Source: Epiperipatus broadwayi
Lineage: Eukaryota; Onychophora; Udeonychophora; Euonychophora; Peripatidae
Direction of reading: 5' to 3'
NCBI GenBank assembly: GCA_028023455.1
Contig: JAQFVV010000017.1
Location: 7,036,098-7,100,097, forward strand
Length of the DNA stretch: 64,000 bases
Position numbers and translations under genes: made by a program
The notes under the pieces: generated by a model
Database searches by the model: none
The model's input: the letters and a program-made list of their open reading frames with translations, nothing else
Told to the model about the DNA's origin: nothing
In this document: piece by piece, positions 12,901 to 23,225 of the stretch
How the letters are laid out: the number at the start of each line of letters is the position of its first letter
Position numbering within the stretch: the first letter of the stretch is position 1

Positions 12901-13344
12901 GATATACACTATATCCACCATCCATTCTTGTCTACCCAACCTTATTTCAAACCACAAATGTTCTTGACATTTAACAGTATTTAAATTTTTTTTCGATATA
13001 ACACCTATACCACCACCCCTTTTTTCTTTTTCTTTTCTGTTTATACCCTGCCATACTACCTCTTCCAAAATAGGTTCTTCTTCTTCTCTTAGATGAGTTT
13101 CCACTACTGCTAATACCTCAAGGCCTTCATTTTCAATTGCTTTACTTAATTCCAGCCATTTTTCTGGTCTCCTACCACCTTGCATATTCAAAAACCCAAT
13201 TTTAACAATTTCTTCTTTCCTAACTACTCTTTTATAAATTCTTTTGCTTCCTTCTTCTCCATTACGTTTATAACAAACTTTCTTACCACTAATCTTACAA
13301 AACCATTCGCTCTCCACATCTACACTTATATCTAAATCAACCAT
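9927..13344 (-). pseudogene. LINE ORF2: endonuclease-reverse transcriptase, broken
   Basis: The first segment, 13344-11962 (460 codons), is an apurinic-type endonuclease. It shows FLNMQGG (Asn53), VVETHL (Glu82), GDMNG (186-190), YTW (228-230), IDYVLV (Asp240) and SDHNF (267-271), the usual catalytic set. The reverse transcriptase follows in pieces: 11947-11612 (GLDGWAAEM and the N-x-Y-R-P-I-A block), 11618-11436, 11395-11099 (RQGCPMSPILF) and 11114-9927 (palm end, thumb and C-terminal region with a C-x2-C...H-x4-C knuckle, CKLC to HLLIEC). Breaks are frameshifts. One is a loss of four T residues just before the catalytic F-A-D-D codons near 11150. It cannot make active enzyme. Confidence 0.85.
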
Positions 13345-13418
13345 CTTTTGCTTATTTCTTATATCCCCTCCATTCTTCTTCTTTTTGATAGTATTACAAT
13401 TTAAAAGCCCACCCCCCT

Positions 13419-14334
13419 TTAAAGGTTTCCCGAATTATATTCTTTAAATATCAGACTCCCTAAAACTTCACTTCCTTGTTTTCCTAAGTGCAAACCATCT
13501 TTACTATATAACTCCCTCTTTCCAATAAACCAATCCCATACATCCACAAACAAAACATTATTTCTCTCACACAATTTTTTCACTCTCTCATTTATAGAAC
13601 ATGCCCTTTCTAATAAATGCCTCTTATCAAATCTTGGTAATAGTCCCACTACTCCTATACTCTTCCTTTAATCTCTCTCAAATTCCTAATCAATTCTACA
13701 TACTCATCCATTACTTTCTCTGATGGCTCTAACAAATTATTAGTCCCTACCATTACATATACATCTCTACTACCTTGCTTTCTTACTTTATCTGTCACAT
13801 CTCTAATTTTTGCTCCAGGCAAACATACTCTAACATACCTGCTTCTATTTTCTCTTGCAATTATATCCCCACATTCTCTTATTAGTGAATCTCCTATCAA
13901 TACTGCCTCATAATCTACTTTCTCTACTCCATCTTTAACCTTTTCTACCACCTTCTGAATTTCCTTATCCATTTCTTCCTTATCATTTCTACTCAATAAT
14001 TCCTTTATCTCCTCACACTTCGTCTCTAACAATTTTAACTTTACTTCTACATCCTTCATTTCTTCTTCTATCTTACTTATTCTCTGTCTAACCATCTCTA
14101 TTGCATTACTTCACCCATATTTTCTGACACTCCATTAAAACCATACTCTGTCCTATCTTTCTTAACTACATTTTGCTCCCTCTCCTCTGACTTTCTCTCT
14201 AGACTACCTACACTTAAAAACCACTTTCTCACCTCTTTAATCACATTTACACACTGACTACATATCCAGAAACCTGTTACATCCTTTCTATTCTTATTCA
14301 AACATTTCAAATGATACACCTCAGCACACACTGT
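13419..14334 (-). pseudogene. LINE ORF1: PHD-like finger plus SGNH hydrolase, broken
   Basis: Three segments lie in order. 14331-14098 encodes the second half of a PHD-like zinc finger (EVYHLKCLN...WICSQC). 14095-13655 encodes a charged coiled-coil stretch followed by an SGNH/GDSL hydrolase start: LIGDSLIREC (block I serine) and VMVGTNNL (block III Asn). 13649-13419 ends the domain with DGLHLG (block V Asp-x2-His). A stop plus a small deletion separates segments 1 and 2, and a frameshift separates 2 and 3. Esterase-bearing ORF1 proteins are known in CR1/L2-type LINEs, where they are thought to act in RNA binding or membrane association. ORF1 stops about 75 nt before ORF2 starts. Confidence 0.82.
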
Positions 14335-14335
14335 G

Positions 14336-14567
14336 CCACCTAGTATAAACTGTTGTAATTAATAGATGCTGGCAAGTTGCATTAGATCCTAAAATCTAGA
14401 TGCAGTGCTCAGATCTAAAGCTTCTCACTGATGAAAGTGACAAACTAGAAACTAGTCTGGTGATATTGAATGAATAGGCACTAGATAGGGATTTTATGCA
14501 TAAATCTTGGCATCTATTGATTACTAAAGCTTGCACTGGGTGGTATTACTGTATGTATAGTTTGCAA
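14336..14567. repeat. Short hairpin element (family H), copy 1
   Basis: It shares several blocks with the copy at 52.0-52.2 kb in opposite orientation. These are actagaaactagtctgg and tctcactgatgaaagtg, plus a region reading gcaagttgc...gcttgcactgggtgg, which forms the inner arms. The outer part ends in tggtattactgtatg, the signature of the family. It is noncoding. The 3' side is cut by a LINE fragment beginning at 14568. Confidence 0.55.
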
Positions 14568-14970
14568 CAAGAGAATATACATGTAAATGGAAAAATATGG
14601 GTGATTTATTTTGTAAATTATGTAAGGAAGGAATAGAAAATATTAGGCATTTGATAATTGAATGGAAGTGTTTGAAAACAGAAAGGGTATATATAATGAA
14701 GTTATAGAAAAATAAATATTAAAAAAGTGATTATAGGAAAGTGAATTATTGTTTTTATGCTGGGTTTGGGAAAAGATAAGGGGGATTTAGATATAAAGGC
14801 CATAGAGTTGACAACAATTATGTTGTGGAAATGGGATGGAGCAGAATATGGAAAAACTTAAAGAGTGGGGAATGGAAAATAAAGTGGCTAACAGGTTTAT
14901 CTGGGCATAATTGCTGAGATATTCTTGACTTCATTTAAGGAGAAGCTACAGTACATCACATAACATAACT
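14568..14970 (+). mobile_element. CR1/L2-like LINE, 3' fragment
   Basis: About 400 bp matching the C-terminal end of ORF2 and the 3' UTR of the main LINE family. It starts at the R-E-Y-T-C-K-W codons, runs through the zinc-knuckle region with stops, and ends with the ggctaacaggtttatctggg block and the tacatcacataac tail. It is severely 5'-truncated, as is usual for target-primed insertion. Confidence 0.75.
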
Positions 14971-16117
14971 ACTTTTATATCACCATTAATTTTTTATATA
15001 ACATTTTAAGAATTCCAGTGAATAGATTCCACAGTGATGTTAAGATTAATACCGAGAAAGATGTACAAGAATGCTTTCATATTATTTCCAAAACATTTTA
15101 TTTTATAAAAAGTATTTTATGGATTAAAATGGAAAGATAATAAAATAGAAATAAATATTCACAGCTTCAGAAAATATTGCAATGGCTATCAGATAAAAAC
15201 AAGAAGATAGTAATAAAAATAAATACAAAAAAAATATATTCTCTCAGAAAAAAAAAAAAAGAGCATTTATTTAGTGATTATCCAAAATTTCTGATGATTG
15301 TAAAAAGATATTATTATTTTATAACCTTTATCTAGGAAGCTGAAAGAAGTATCCTGTGATTTCAATAATGGGGCAGATTTATATAGAATGAAAAATTACA
15401 AGTTATAAGCTCAGTGATAGATCAGAGTACAATGAGTTTTCAGTGATCTAAATTCACTACAAAAATCTGTTTTGAATAAGCTGAAACACTTAAACAAATG
15501 AATTCTAATAAAAATAATCAGACAAGGTCATAGAACTAGATCAAAGTTATGTCCAACCTACTCCCGCTCATAATTTAAAGACACCAGAACAATATTTTTT
15601 CCAAATGAAACACAGAAAAACTCAGGAAAGCACCATCAAAATGTATGGTAGATGTGATGAATGACATGATTTTTCACAATGTCTTCACAAAGATTCAATT
15701 TTCTGATTCCATCACAAAGTATGTGAAAACAGCTTACTTAATGAATAGACAAGTACAATATAAAGTAAATTCTGGTCATCCAAAAAAGTGCTAGAAATAG
15801 ATAATATTCATGATCTGAAGAGTGCAAAAACAGACACTCAAGAATCAAATGATAATCTCACAAAAGAAATAAATTTGAGAACTTTTAGCTTCAATAATAA
15901 CTATACATGTGAGGGAATTAATAATCAAAATAGAAATGATAAATTATAGCTAAGCAATAAATTAATAAACAACTATCATAAAAAACAGATTTCTTGGTGA
16001 AATTAATGAGATTCACAAAAGTTAAATTTACTTCTAATTATATCCAATAGAGTAGCCATTAGAAGCCACATTAAAAAAAAAAAGAGATAAGTTTTGATAC
16101 TTTAAAAAAAATTTTTT
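14971..16117. other. Spacer between the two LINE copies
   Basis: About 1.1 kb between the head-to-head LINE copies. It is AT- and A-rich on the plus strand, with no long open frame and no family I can name. Confidence 0.45.
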
Positions 16118-16610
16118 ATGCTGGTTGTCGATTACGTGGGCAATTGATCTTTTGAGAGCATCGCTATAAAGACTAATTATTGTGTATGAAAGTATAAATT
16201 GTGATCGAGAGAGTGAGTTATTTGAAAGATTGAAAATTTTTGTTTAATTGTTTGAAAGGTTTTTGTTCGCCATTTTAGGTATAGAAGTTTTTTAAAAAAA
16301 AGTTGTTCTTGTTGAATGTGTGTTAGCGTAAGGCTATTTATAAAAAAAATTGTATGTAAAATTAATTCATTTTAGTTAAGTAAGTTAAATTTGTTACTGA
16401 AGGTTTTTTAAATTTTAAAATAGACATTTACTTTGAGAAAAAGCACAATGTTGGGAGGCCTAACATCAGAAAACATGTGGTTATAGTTTGATCAGATTTG
16501 GGAAAAAGTAAAAAAATTTTTTATCTTTATTTTTCCGTGTAAGGGTGTTTGAAGGATAGGAGAGGTACTATAAAGTCAAATATAGAATAGGTAACTTGAA
16601 AAATAAAAAT

Positions 16611-17587
16611 ATGGATTGCATTTGTATTGCACAATGTATATACAATCAGCAGAAAGGAATTAGGTGAGCACTGGTAGAGTGTATAGTGTGTACTGAGGTG
16701 TATCACTTGAAATGTTTGAATAAGAATAGGAAGGATGTAACAGGTTGCTGGTTATGTAGTCAGTGTGTAAATGTGATTAAAGAGGTGAGAAAGTGGTTTC
16801 TAAGTGTAGGTAGTCTAGAGAGAAAGTCAGAGGAGAGGGAGCAAAATGTAGTTAAGGAAGATAGGACAGAGTATGGTTTTAGTGGAGTGTCAGGAAATAT
16901 GGGTGGAGAAAGTAGTAAGGCAATGGAGATGGTTAGCCAGAGAATAAGTAAGATAGAGGAAGAAGTGAAGGATGTAGAAGTAAAATTAAAATTTATTAGA
17001 GATGAAGTGTGAGAAGATAAAGGAATTATTGAGTAGAAATGATAAGGAGGTCCAGAAGATGGGAGAAAAGGTTACAGATGGAGTAGAAAAAGTAGAATAT
17101 GAGACAGTATTGATAGGAGATTCACTAATAAGAGAATGTGGGATATAATTGTAAGGGAAAATAGAAGCAGGTATGTAAGAGTATGTTTGCCTGCAGCTAA
17201 AATTTAGGGATGTGACAGATAAAGTAAGAAAGCAAGATAGTAGAGATGTATATGTTATGGTAGGGACTAATAATTTGTTAGAGCCATCTGAGAGAGTAAT
17301 GGATGAGTATATAGAATTGATTAGGAATTTGAGGGATATTAAAGGAAAAGTAGGGGTACTTGGGAGTATTACCAAGATTTGACAAGAGGCATTTGTTAAA
17401 TAGAGCATGTTCTATAAATGAGAGATTGAAAAAAACTAGAAAAATAATGTTGTGTTTGGGAATTTTATGGGATTGGTTTATTGGAAAGAGGGAGTTATAT
17501 AGTAAAGATGGATTACACTTAGGAAAACAAAGAAGGGAAGTTTTAAGGAGTTTGATATTTAAAGAATATAATTCAGGAAACTTTTAA
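16611..17587 (+). pseudogene. LINE ORF1 of plus copy, broken
   Basis: The frame opens at ATG 16611 with a Cys-rich start (MDCICIAQC) absent from the truncated minus copy. It meets TGA at 16665, where the frame otherwise continues through VECIVC to EVYHLKCLN and WLCSQC, completing a PHD-like C4HC3-type finger. The coiled coil follows up to a frameshift near 17000. The SGNH part (IGDSLIREC at about 17113, VMVGTNNL at about 17256, DGLHLG at about 17509) lies in other frames with further indels. It would be an ORF1 of about 320 residues if undamaged. The start is chosen because the Cys pairs precede the finger in frame. Confidence 0.75.
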
Positions 17588-17661
17588 AAGAGGGTGGGCT
17601 TTTAAATTGTAATATTATCAAAAGGAAGAAGAATGGATGGGATATAAGAAATAAGCAAACG

Positions 17662-20600
17662 ATGGTTAATTTAGATATAAGTGTAGATGTGGAGAGGGAA
17701 TGGTTCTGTAACATTAATGATAAGATAGTTTGTTATAAATGTAATGGAGAAGAAAGAATCAAAAGAATTTATAAAAGAGTAGTTAGGAAAGAAAAAATTG
17801 TTAAAATTGGGGTTTTTGAACATGCAAGGTGGTAGGAGACCAGAAAAGTGGCTGGAATTAAAAAAAGCAATTGAAAATGAAGAGCTTAAGGTATTAGTGG
17901 TAGTGCAAACTCATCTAAGAGAAGAAGAAGAACCTATTTTGGAAGAGGTGGTATGGCAGGATATAAATAGAAAAGAAAAAAGGGGTAGTGGTATAGGTGT
18001 TATATCGAAAAAATATTTAAATATTGTTAAATGTCAAGAGCATTTGTGGTTTGAAATAAGGTTGGGTAGACAAGAATGGATGGTGACTGTAGTATATATA
18101 GCCATTGGATATAGTCAAACTGTAATGGAGTAGAATAGTAGTATATATGAATGCCTAGTTAAGGATATACAGAGTTTTAAAGAAAAGGGGAAGAGAACAA
18201 TGGTTATAGGGGATATGAATGGGCATATTGAAGAAATTGATGATGTAGATAATAAGAATGGTCAGTTTTTGAAGGAATTTTGTTAAAGAGTAAATTTGAG
18301 TAATGGGAATTTATCAAATATTTATGAGAGACAATACACATGGTCTAGGAATAATATATTTCACACAATAGATTATGTATTGGTACAGAAAGAGGGAATG
18401 AATAAAATACGGAAAATTAAGGTGTTTGAGAATGAAGAGAGAGTATGTAATAGTGATCATAACTTTATTGTAATAGAAATGGTTAGTAATGTGATGGAGG
18501 ATAGATATAAAGGTAGAAACAATAGTGAATGATGTGGATGGAGAGTGAATGATAAGAATAAGTTGGAAGAGTATAAGATAAAAGTTGAAGAAACCACGGA
18601 ACAGTTGGTTGGGGATGAGTATAAGGACTGGTGTGGTGAAATAGAAAAAGTGGCAAATAGAGTTTTAGTTGAGAATATGCAAAAGAATAAAAGTAAAAAA
18701 AAGAGTAAAAGAGAGGAAAGAGGCATGCAGAGAATATAAGTGTGCTATTAAGAACGAAGAGAGTGAAAACGATATTAATGTTAAATGGGGAAAGTACTTA
18801 GAAAAAAAAAAGTTGGCTAAAATGGATAATTATAGACAGATGATGAAGTTGAATAGTAAATTGTTGGAGGATAAGTGGAAGAGATGGGAGTAAAAAATTT
18901 TGGAAGTTATATTAAAAGGAGAAATGTAGAGGAAAGAAAGATAGTATTAATAGATGATGAGGGAATAGAGTGTAGCTCTAGAGAAGAGTTAGAAAGAATC
19001 TTAAATAGATAAGCAATGGATATAGAAAAGATGTTAGATGTGAAGGACTTAGTGATAGAAAACATGAAAGCATTTAGTAATGGGAATATTAGGTTCACAA
19101 AAAATGAACTGAATGAGGCAGGGAAAAGATTGAAAAGTGGAAAGGTGAGAGGTTTAGATGGGTGGGCAGCAGAGATGGTAATCAATTTAGGGCATAGAGC
19201 AAAAGCAAAGTTATTATCATGTTTTAATAAGATGGCACAGAAGAGTTTTTCTGGGTAGTTGGAGTAATACAAGAATAAGATTATTATTTAAAGGAAAGGA
19301 TAAGGATCATAGAGAGTTAAATAATTATAGACCGATAGCGGTAACATCAGTTTTATATAAAGTTTTCTCATATATGGTAGCAGGAAGAGTTGTAAAATGG
19401 ATGGAAAAGAATAATGTAGTGGGGGAAATGCAAGGAGGTTTTAGGTCAGATAGGCGTATAGGAGATAGTTTGTTTGTAGTTACACAACTTATGGAAATGA
19501 GTAGGAATTCAGGTAGATCGTTATATATGAGTTTTATAGATATAGAGAAAGCATATGATAGAGTAAATAGAAATAGATTATGGGTAAGGTTAGCCAACTT
19601 GGGAATGGATGAAGCTTTAGTAAATATTATTAAGAAATTATATGAAAATAATTATTATACTTACCAATTAGGGGATATAGAATCAGTTAAAGCTAAAAAT
19701 GGGGTGGGATTAAGGCAAGGATGTCCTATATCACCTATTTTGTTTTTGTTGTATTTGAGTGAAATGGAGACAGCAATAGAAAGACTAGGAAGAGGGATAG
19801 AGATACCGTTAATAGGTGGCAAGGGAGTATATACTTTGTCGGGTCTTTTTTTTGCAGATGATATCTTTTTGTGTGCAGAAAGAAGAGAAGATATGGAAAT
19901 TATGTTGAGGACATGTGCAAGGGTGGGTAAAGAGATGGGGATTAAATTTAGTGAAGAAAAATCAAATATAATGATGGTTAATACTGGGGAAAGAGAAGAT
20001 GTAGAATTTTCATTGGGGGATATAAAGTTAAGTGTGGTGGATAGATATAGGTATTTGGGAATCATCTTATGTAATCAGGAAAATTGCTTGGATGAATGGG
20101 AGAAAAAATTGGTAAATGAAGCAAAGAAAAGAAAACGTTTGGTAAAGAAATTAACAGTATTTTCATATAATAAATATGATGTAGCTAGAATTGTATGGAA
20201 GGGAGTTGCAGTAGCAGGGTTAACATATGGTAATGATGCATTATGTGTTAGTAAAAGGGTTTTAGATTATTTAGAGAAAGTACAAAGGGAAGTAGGAAGA
20301 CATGCATTAGATGCAGAGATGGGGACAGCAAAGGAGGCAATTCAAGGAGAAATGGGATGGTCAAGTTTTTATATGAGAGATGCAAAAAGTAAAATGAAAA
20401 TGTTTGGTAGGTTGCAGTTTATGGATAGTAAAAGAATAGCCAAAATAGTGTTTAATTGGGTTATGAGTAAAGGGCAGGCAACAAGATGGGTGAGAAAGGT
20501 AATGTGGTATGCAAAAGATTTGGATAAAGAATTTATATCAGTATACTTGTATAAAAGGTGGGATGATTGTGTTAGGAGGATTGTTGAGTGTTATAGTGGT

Positions 20601-21084
20601 AAGGAATGGGATAAAAGAATAGAAGCATTAATAAAAAATAGGGAGTTGGAGAGATGGAGAACTAGTATGGAGGGTAAGAAGAGTTTAAATATATATAGAA
20701 GTAAATGGAACATTGGATGTGAGTTAATTTATGATAATAGTAAGGAAAGTAGTTTATTGTTTAAGGCTCGAACGGGATCTTTAGCAACAAGAGAATATAC
20801 ATGTAAATGGAAAACTATGGGTGATTTAGTGTGCAAATTGTGTAAGGAAGGTATAGAAAATATTAGGCATCTGTTGATTGAATGTAAATGCTTGAAAGCA
20901 GAAAGGGTACAGATAATGAAGTTATGGGAGAATAGATATGAATAAAGTGATTATACAGAAAGTGAGTTATTGGTTTTTATGCTGGGGTTGCGAAAAGATA
21001 AGGGGGGTTTAGATATAAAGGCCATAGACATTGACAAAGATTATGTTGTGGAAATGGGATGGGGCAGAATATGGGAAGACTTAG
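17662..21084 (+). pseudogene. LINE ORF2 of plus copy, broken
   Basis: It starts at ATG 17662, aligned with the minus-copy ORF2 start. Endonuclease motifs are seen in separate frames: GFLNMQGG near 17812, VVQTHL (the expected catalytic Glu is Gln here), GDMNG near 18211 and SDHNF near 18454. The longest open part, 19374-20945 (523 codons), holds most of the reverse transcriptase: the DIEKAYDRV block, RQGCPISPILF, and F-A-D-D at codons 160-163 (19851-19862). An in-frame TAA at 20943 replaces a Gln codon of the minus copy. The homologous end of the frame is TAG at 21082-21084. It is inactive, but this is the best-preserved palm and thumb in the window. Confidence 0.85.
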
Positions 21085-21186
21085 AGTGGGGAATGGAAAA
21101 TAAAGTGGCTAACAGGTTTATCTAGGCATAATTGCTGAGATATTCTAGACTTCGTTTAAGGAGAAGCCAAAATACATCACATCACA

Positions 21187-22936
21187 TAATGTAGTGGGGG
21201 AAATACAAGGTTTTAGGTCAGATAGGCGTATAGGAGATAGTTTATTTGTAGTTACACAGCTTATGGATATGAGTAGGAATTCAGGTAGATCGTTGTATAT
21301 GAGTTTTATAGATATAGAGAAGTCATATGATAGAGTAAATAGAAATAGATTATGGGTAAGGTTAGCAAATTTGGGAATCGATGAAGCTTTAGTAAATATT
21401 AAGAAATTATATGAAAATAATTACTATACTTACCAATTAGAGGCTATAGAATCAGTTAGAAGTTAAAAATGGAGTGGGATTAAATGCCCTAGGTCACCTA
21501 TTTTGTTTTTGTTGTATTTGAATGAAATGGAGAAAGCAATAGAAAGACTAGGAAGAGGGATAGAGATACCATTAATGGGTGGCAAGGGAGTATATATTTT
21601 GCTGGATCTTTTTTTTGCAGATGATATTTTTTTGTGTGCAGAAAGAAGAGAAGATATGGAAGTTATGCTGAGGACATGTGCAAGGGTGGTAAAGAGATGG
21701 GGATTAAATTTAGTAAAGAAAAATAAAATATAATGATGATTAATAATGGGGAAAGAGAAGATGTAGAATTTTTATTGGGGGATATAAAGTTAAGTGTGGT
21801 GGATAGATATAGTTATTTGGGAATCATCTTAAGTAATCAGGAAAATTGCTTGGTTGAATGAAAGAAAAAATTGGTAAATGAAGCAAAGAAAAGAAAGGGT
21901 TTAACAATATTTTAATATAATAAATATGATGTAGCTAGAATTGTATAGAAGGGAGTTGTTGTAGCAGGGTTAACATATGGTAATGATGCGTTATGTGTTA
22001 GTAAAAGGTATTACAGTTCTTAGAGAAAGTACAAAGGGAAGTAGGAAGACATGCATTAGATGCAGAGGTATGGACAGCAAAGGAGGCAATTCAAGGAGAA
22101 ATGCGATGGTCAAGTTTTTATATGAGAATTGTAAAAAGTAAAATGAAAATGTTTGGTACGTTGCAGTTTATGGATGATAAAAGAATAGCCAAAACAGTAT
22201 TTAATTGGGTTATGAGTAAAGGGCAGGTAACAAGATGGGTGAGAAAGGTAATGCGGTAAGCAAAGGATTTGGATAAAGAATTTATATCAGTATACTTGTA
22301 AAAAAGGTGGAATGATTGTGTTAGGAGGATTGTTGAGTGTTATAGTGGTAAGGAATGGGATAAAAGAATAGATGCATTAATAAAGAATAGGGAATTGAAG
22401 AGATGAAGAACTAGTATGGAGAGTAAAAAGAGTTTAAATATATATATAGAATTAAACGGAACATTGGGCGCGAGTTAATTTATGATAATAGTAAGAAAAG
22501 TAGTCTATTGTTTAAGGCTCGAATGGGATCTTTAGCAACAAGAGAATATACATGTAAATGGAAAAATATGGGTGATTTAGTTTGCAAACTCTGTAAGGAA
22601 GATATAGAAAATATTAGGCATCTGTTGATTGAATGTAAATGCTTGAAAGCAGAAAGGGTACATATAAAAAAGTTATGGAAGAATAAATATGAAAAAAGTG
22701 ATACAGAAAGTAAGTTATTGGTTTTTATGCTGGGTTTGGGAAAAGATAAGGGGCATTTAGATATAAAGGTCATAGAGTTGACAAAGATTATGTTGTGGAA
22801 GTGGGATGGAGCAGATTATGGGAAAGTTTAGGTTGGGGAATGGAAGGGGAAGGTAAAGTGGCTAACAGGTTTCTTTCGGCATAGTTGCCGAGAGATTCCT
22901 GACTCCGTTTAAGAAGTCACGGTACATCACATCAAT
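21187..22936 (+). mobile_element. CR1/L2-like LINE, 5'-truncated copy
   Basis: It begins abruptly inside the reverse transcriptase coding region (atgtagtgggggaaat) directly after the ATCAC tail of the preceding copy, and runs to its own 3' UTR and tail near 22936. Pieces of open frame remain at 21194-21466, 21503-21733 (with LFFADDIFLC) and 22508-22831 (the C-terminal knuckle region, ending WKWDGADYGKV). Many stops and indels show it is older or less constrained than the two long copies. Confidence 0.82.
22873..22894 (+). other. LINE 3' UTR stem-loop
   Basis: CTTTCGGCA (22873-22881) pairs with TGCCGAGAG (22886-22894) around a TAGT loop, nine pairs with one G-T. The same place in the other LINE copies (near 9875 minus, 14910 and 21125 plus) has a weakened version, gggcata-n-ttgctga. 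Stem-loops close to the 3' end are recognised by the reverse transcriptase in several LINE groups. That role here is an inference. Confidence 0.6.
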
Positions 22937-23225
22937 ATGCACATAAATGAAGAAAGGAAATTGTGGGAGAATAAATATAAACAAAGTGGGTTCTTGATTT
23001 TTATGCTGGGTTTGGGAAAAGATAAGAGGGATTTAGATATAAAGGCCAAAGAGTGGACAAAGATAATGTTGTGGAAATGGGATGGAGCAGGATAGAAAAG
23101 AATATGGGAACAACTTAGGGTGGTGAATGGAAAGGTGAGGTAAGGTGGCTAACATGTTTCTCTAGGCATAGTCGATGAGAGATTCCTGACTATAAGACAG
23201 AAGAAGCCATACTGCATCACATTGT
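22937..23225 (+). mobile_element. CR1/L2-like LINE, short 3' copy
   Basis: A further 3'-end fragment placed right after the tail of the preceding copy. It repeats the end of ORF2 (wkWDGAG region near 23085), the ggtggctaacatg block and a tail at catcacatt. It is more diverged than the others and has a 9-nt insertion-like change before the ORF2 end. Confidence 0.7.

Larger units (their letters stand above)
9832..14334 (-). mobile_element. CR1/L2-like LINE, minus copy (5'-truncated)
   Basis: About 4.5 kb of a non-LTR retrotransposon. The 3' end at about 9832 carries a short ATCAC-type repeat tail (tgtgatgtgatgta on the plus strand). The 5' break at 14334 lies inside the N-terminal zinc finger of ORF1, where unrelated repeat sequence begins. 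ORF1 (PHD-like finger, coiled coil, SGNH hydrolase) and ORF2 (endonuclease plus reverse transcriptase) are present in order but interrupted. By eye it is very similar to the plus copy at 16.1-21.2 kb. The PHD-plus-esterase ORF1 and the short repeat tail are typical of the CR1/L2 group; the clade is inferred without a phylogeny. Confidence 0.85.
16118..21186 (+). mobile_element. CR1/L2-like LINE, plus copy (near full length)
   Basis: It has a plausible 5' UTR (about 16118-16610), ORF1 (16611-17587), ORF2 (17662-21084), a short 3' UTR with the family stem-loop, and an ATCAC-type tail (acatcacatcacat at about 21172-21186). The 5' limit is a judgement from the change in composition. It lies head-to-head with the minus copy and is highly similar by eye, so the two form an interrupted inverted repeat with arms of about 4.4 kb. 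Several frameshifts and stops make it inactive. Confidence 0.82.
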
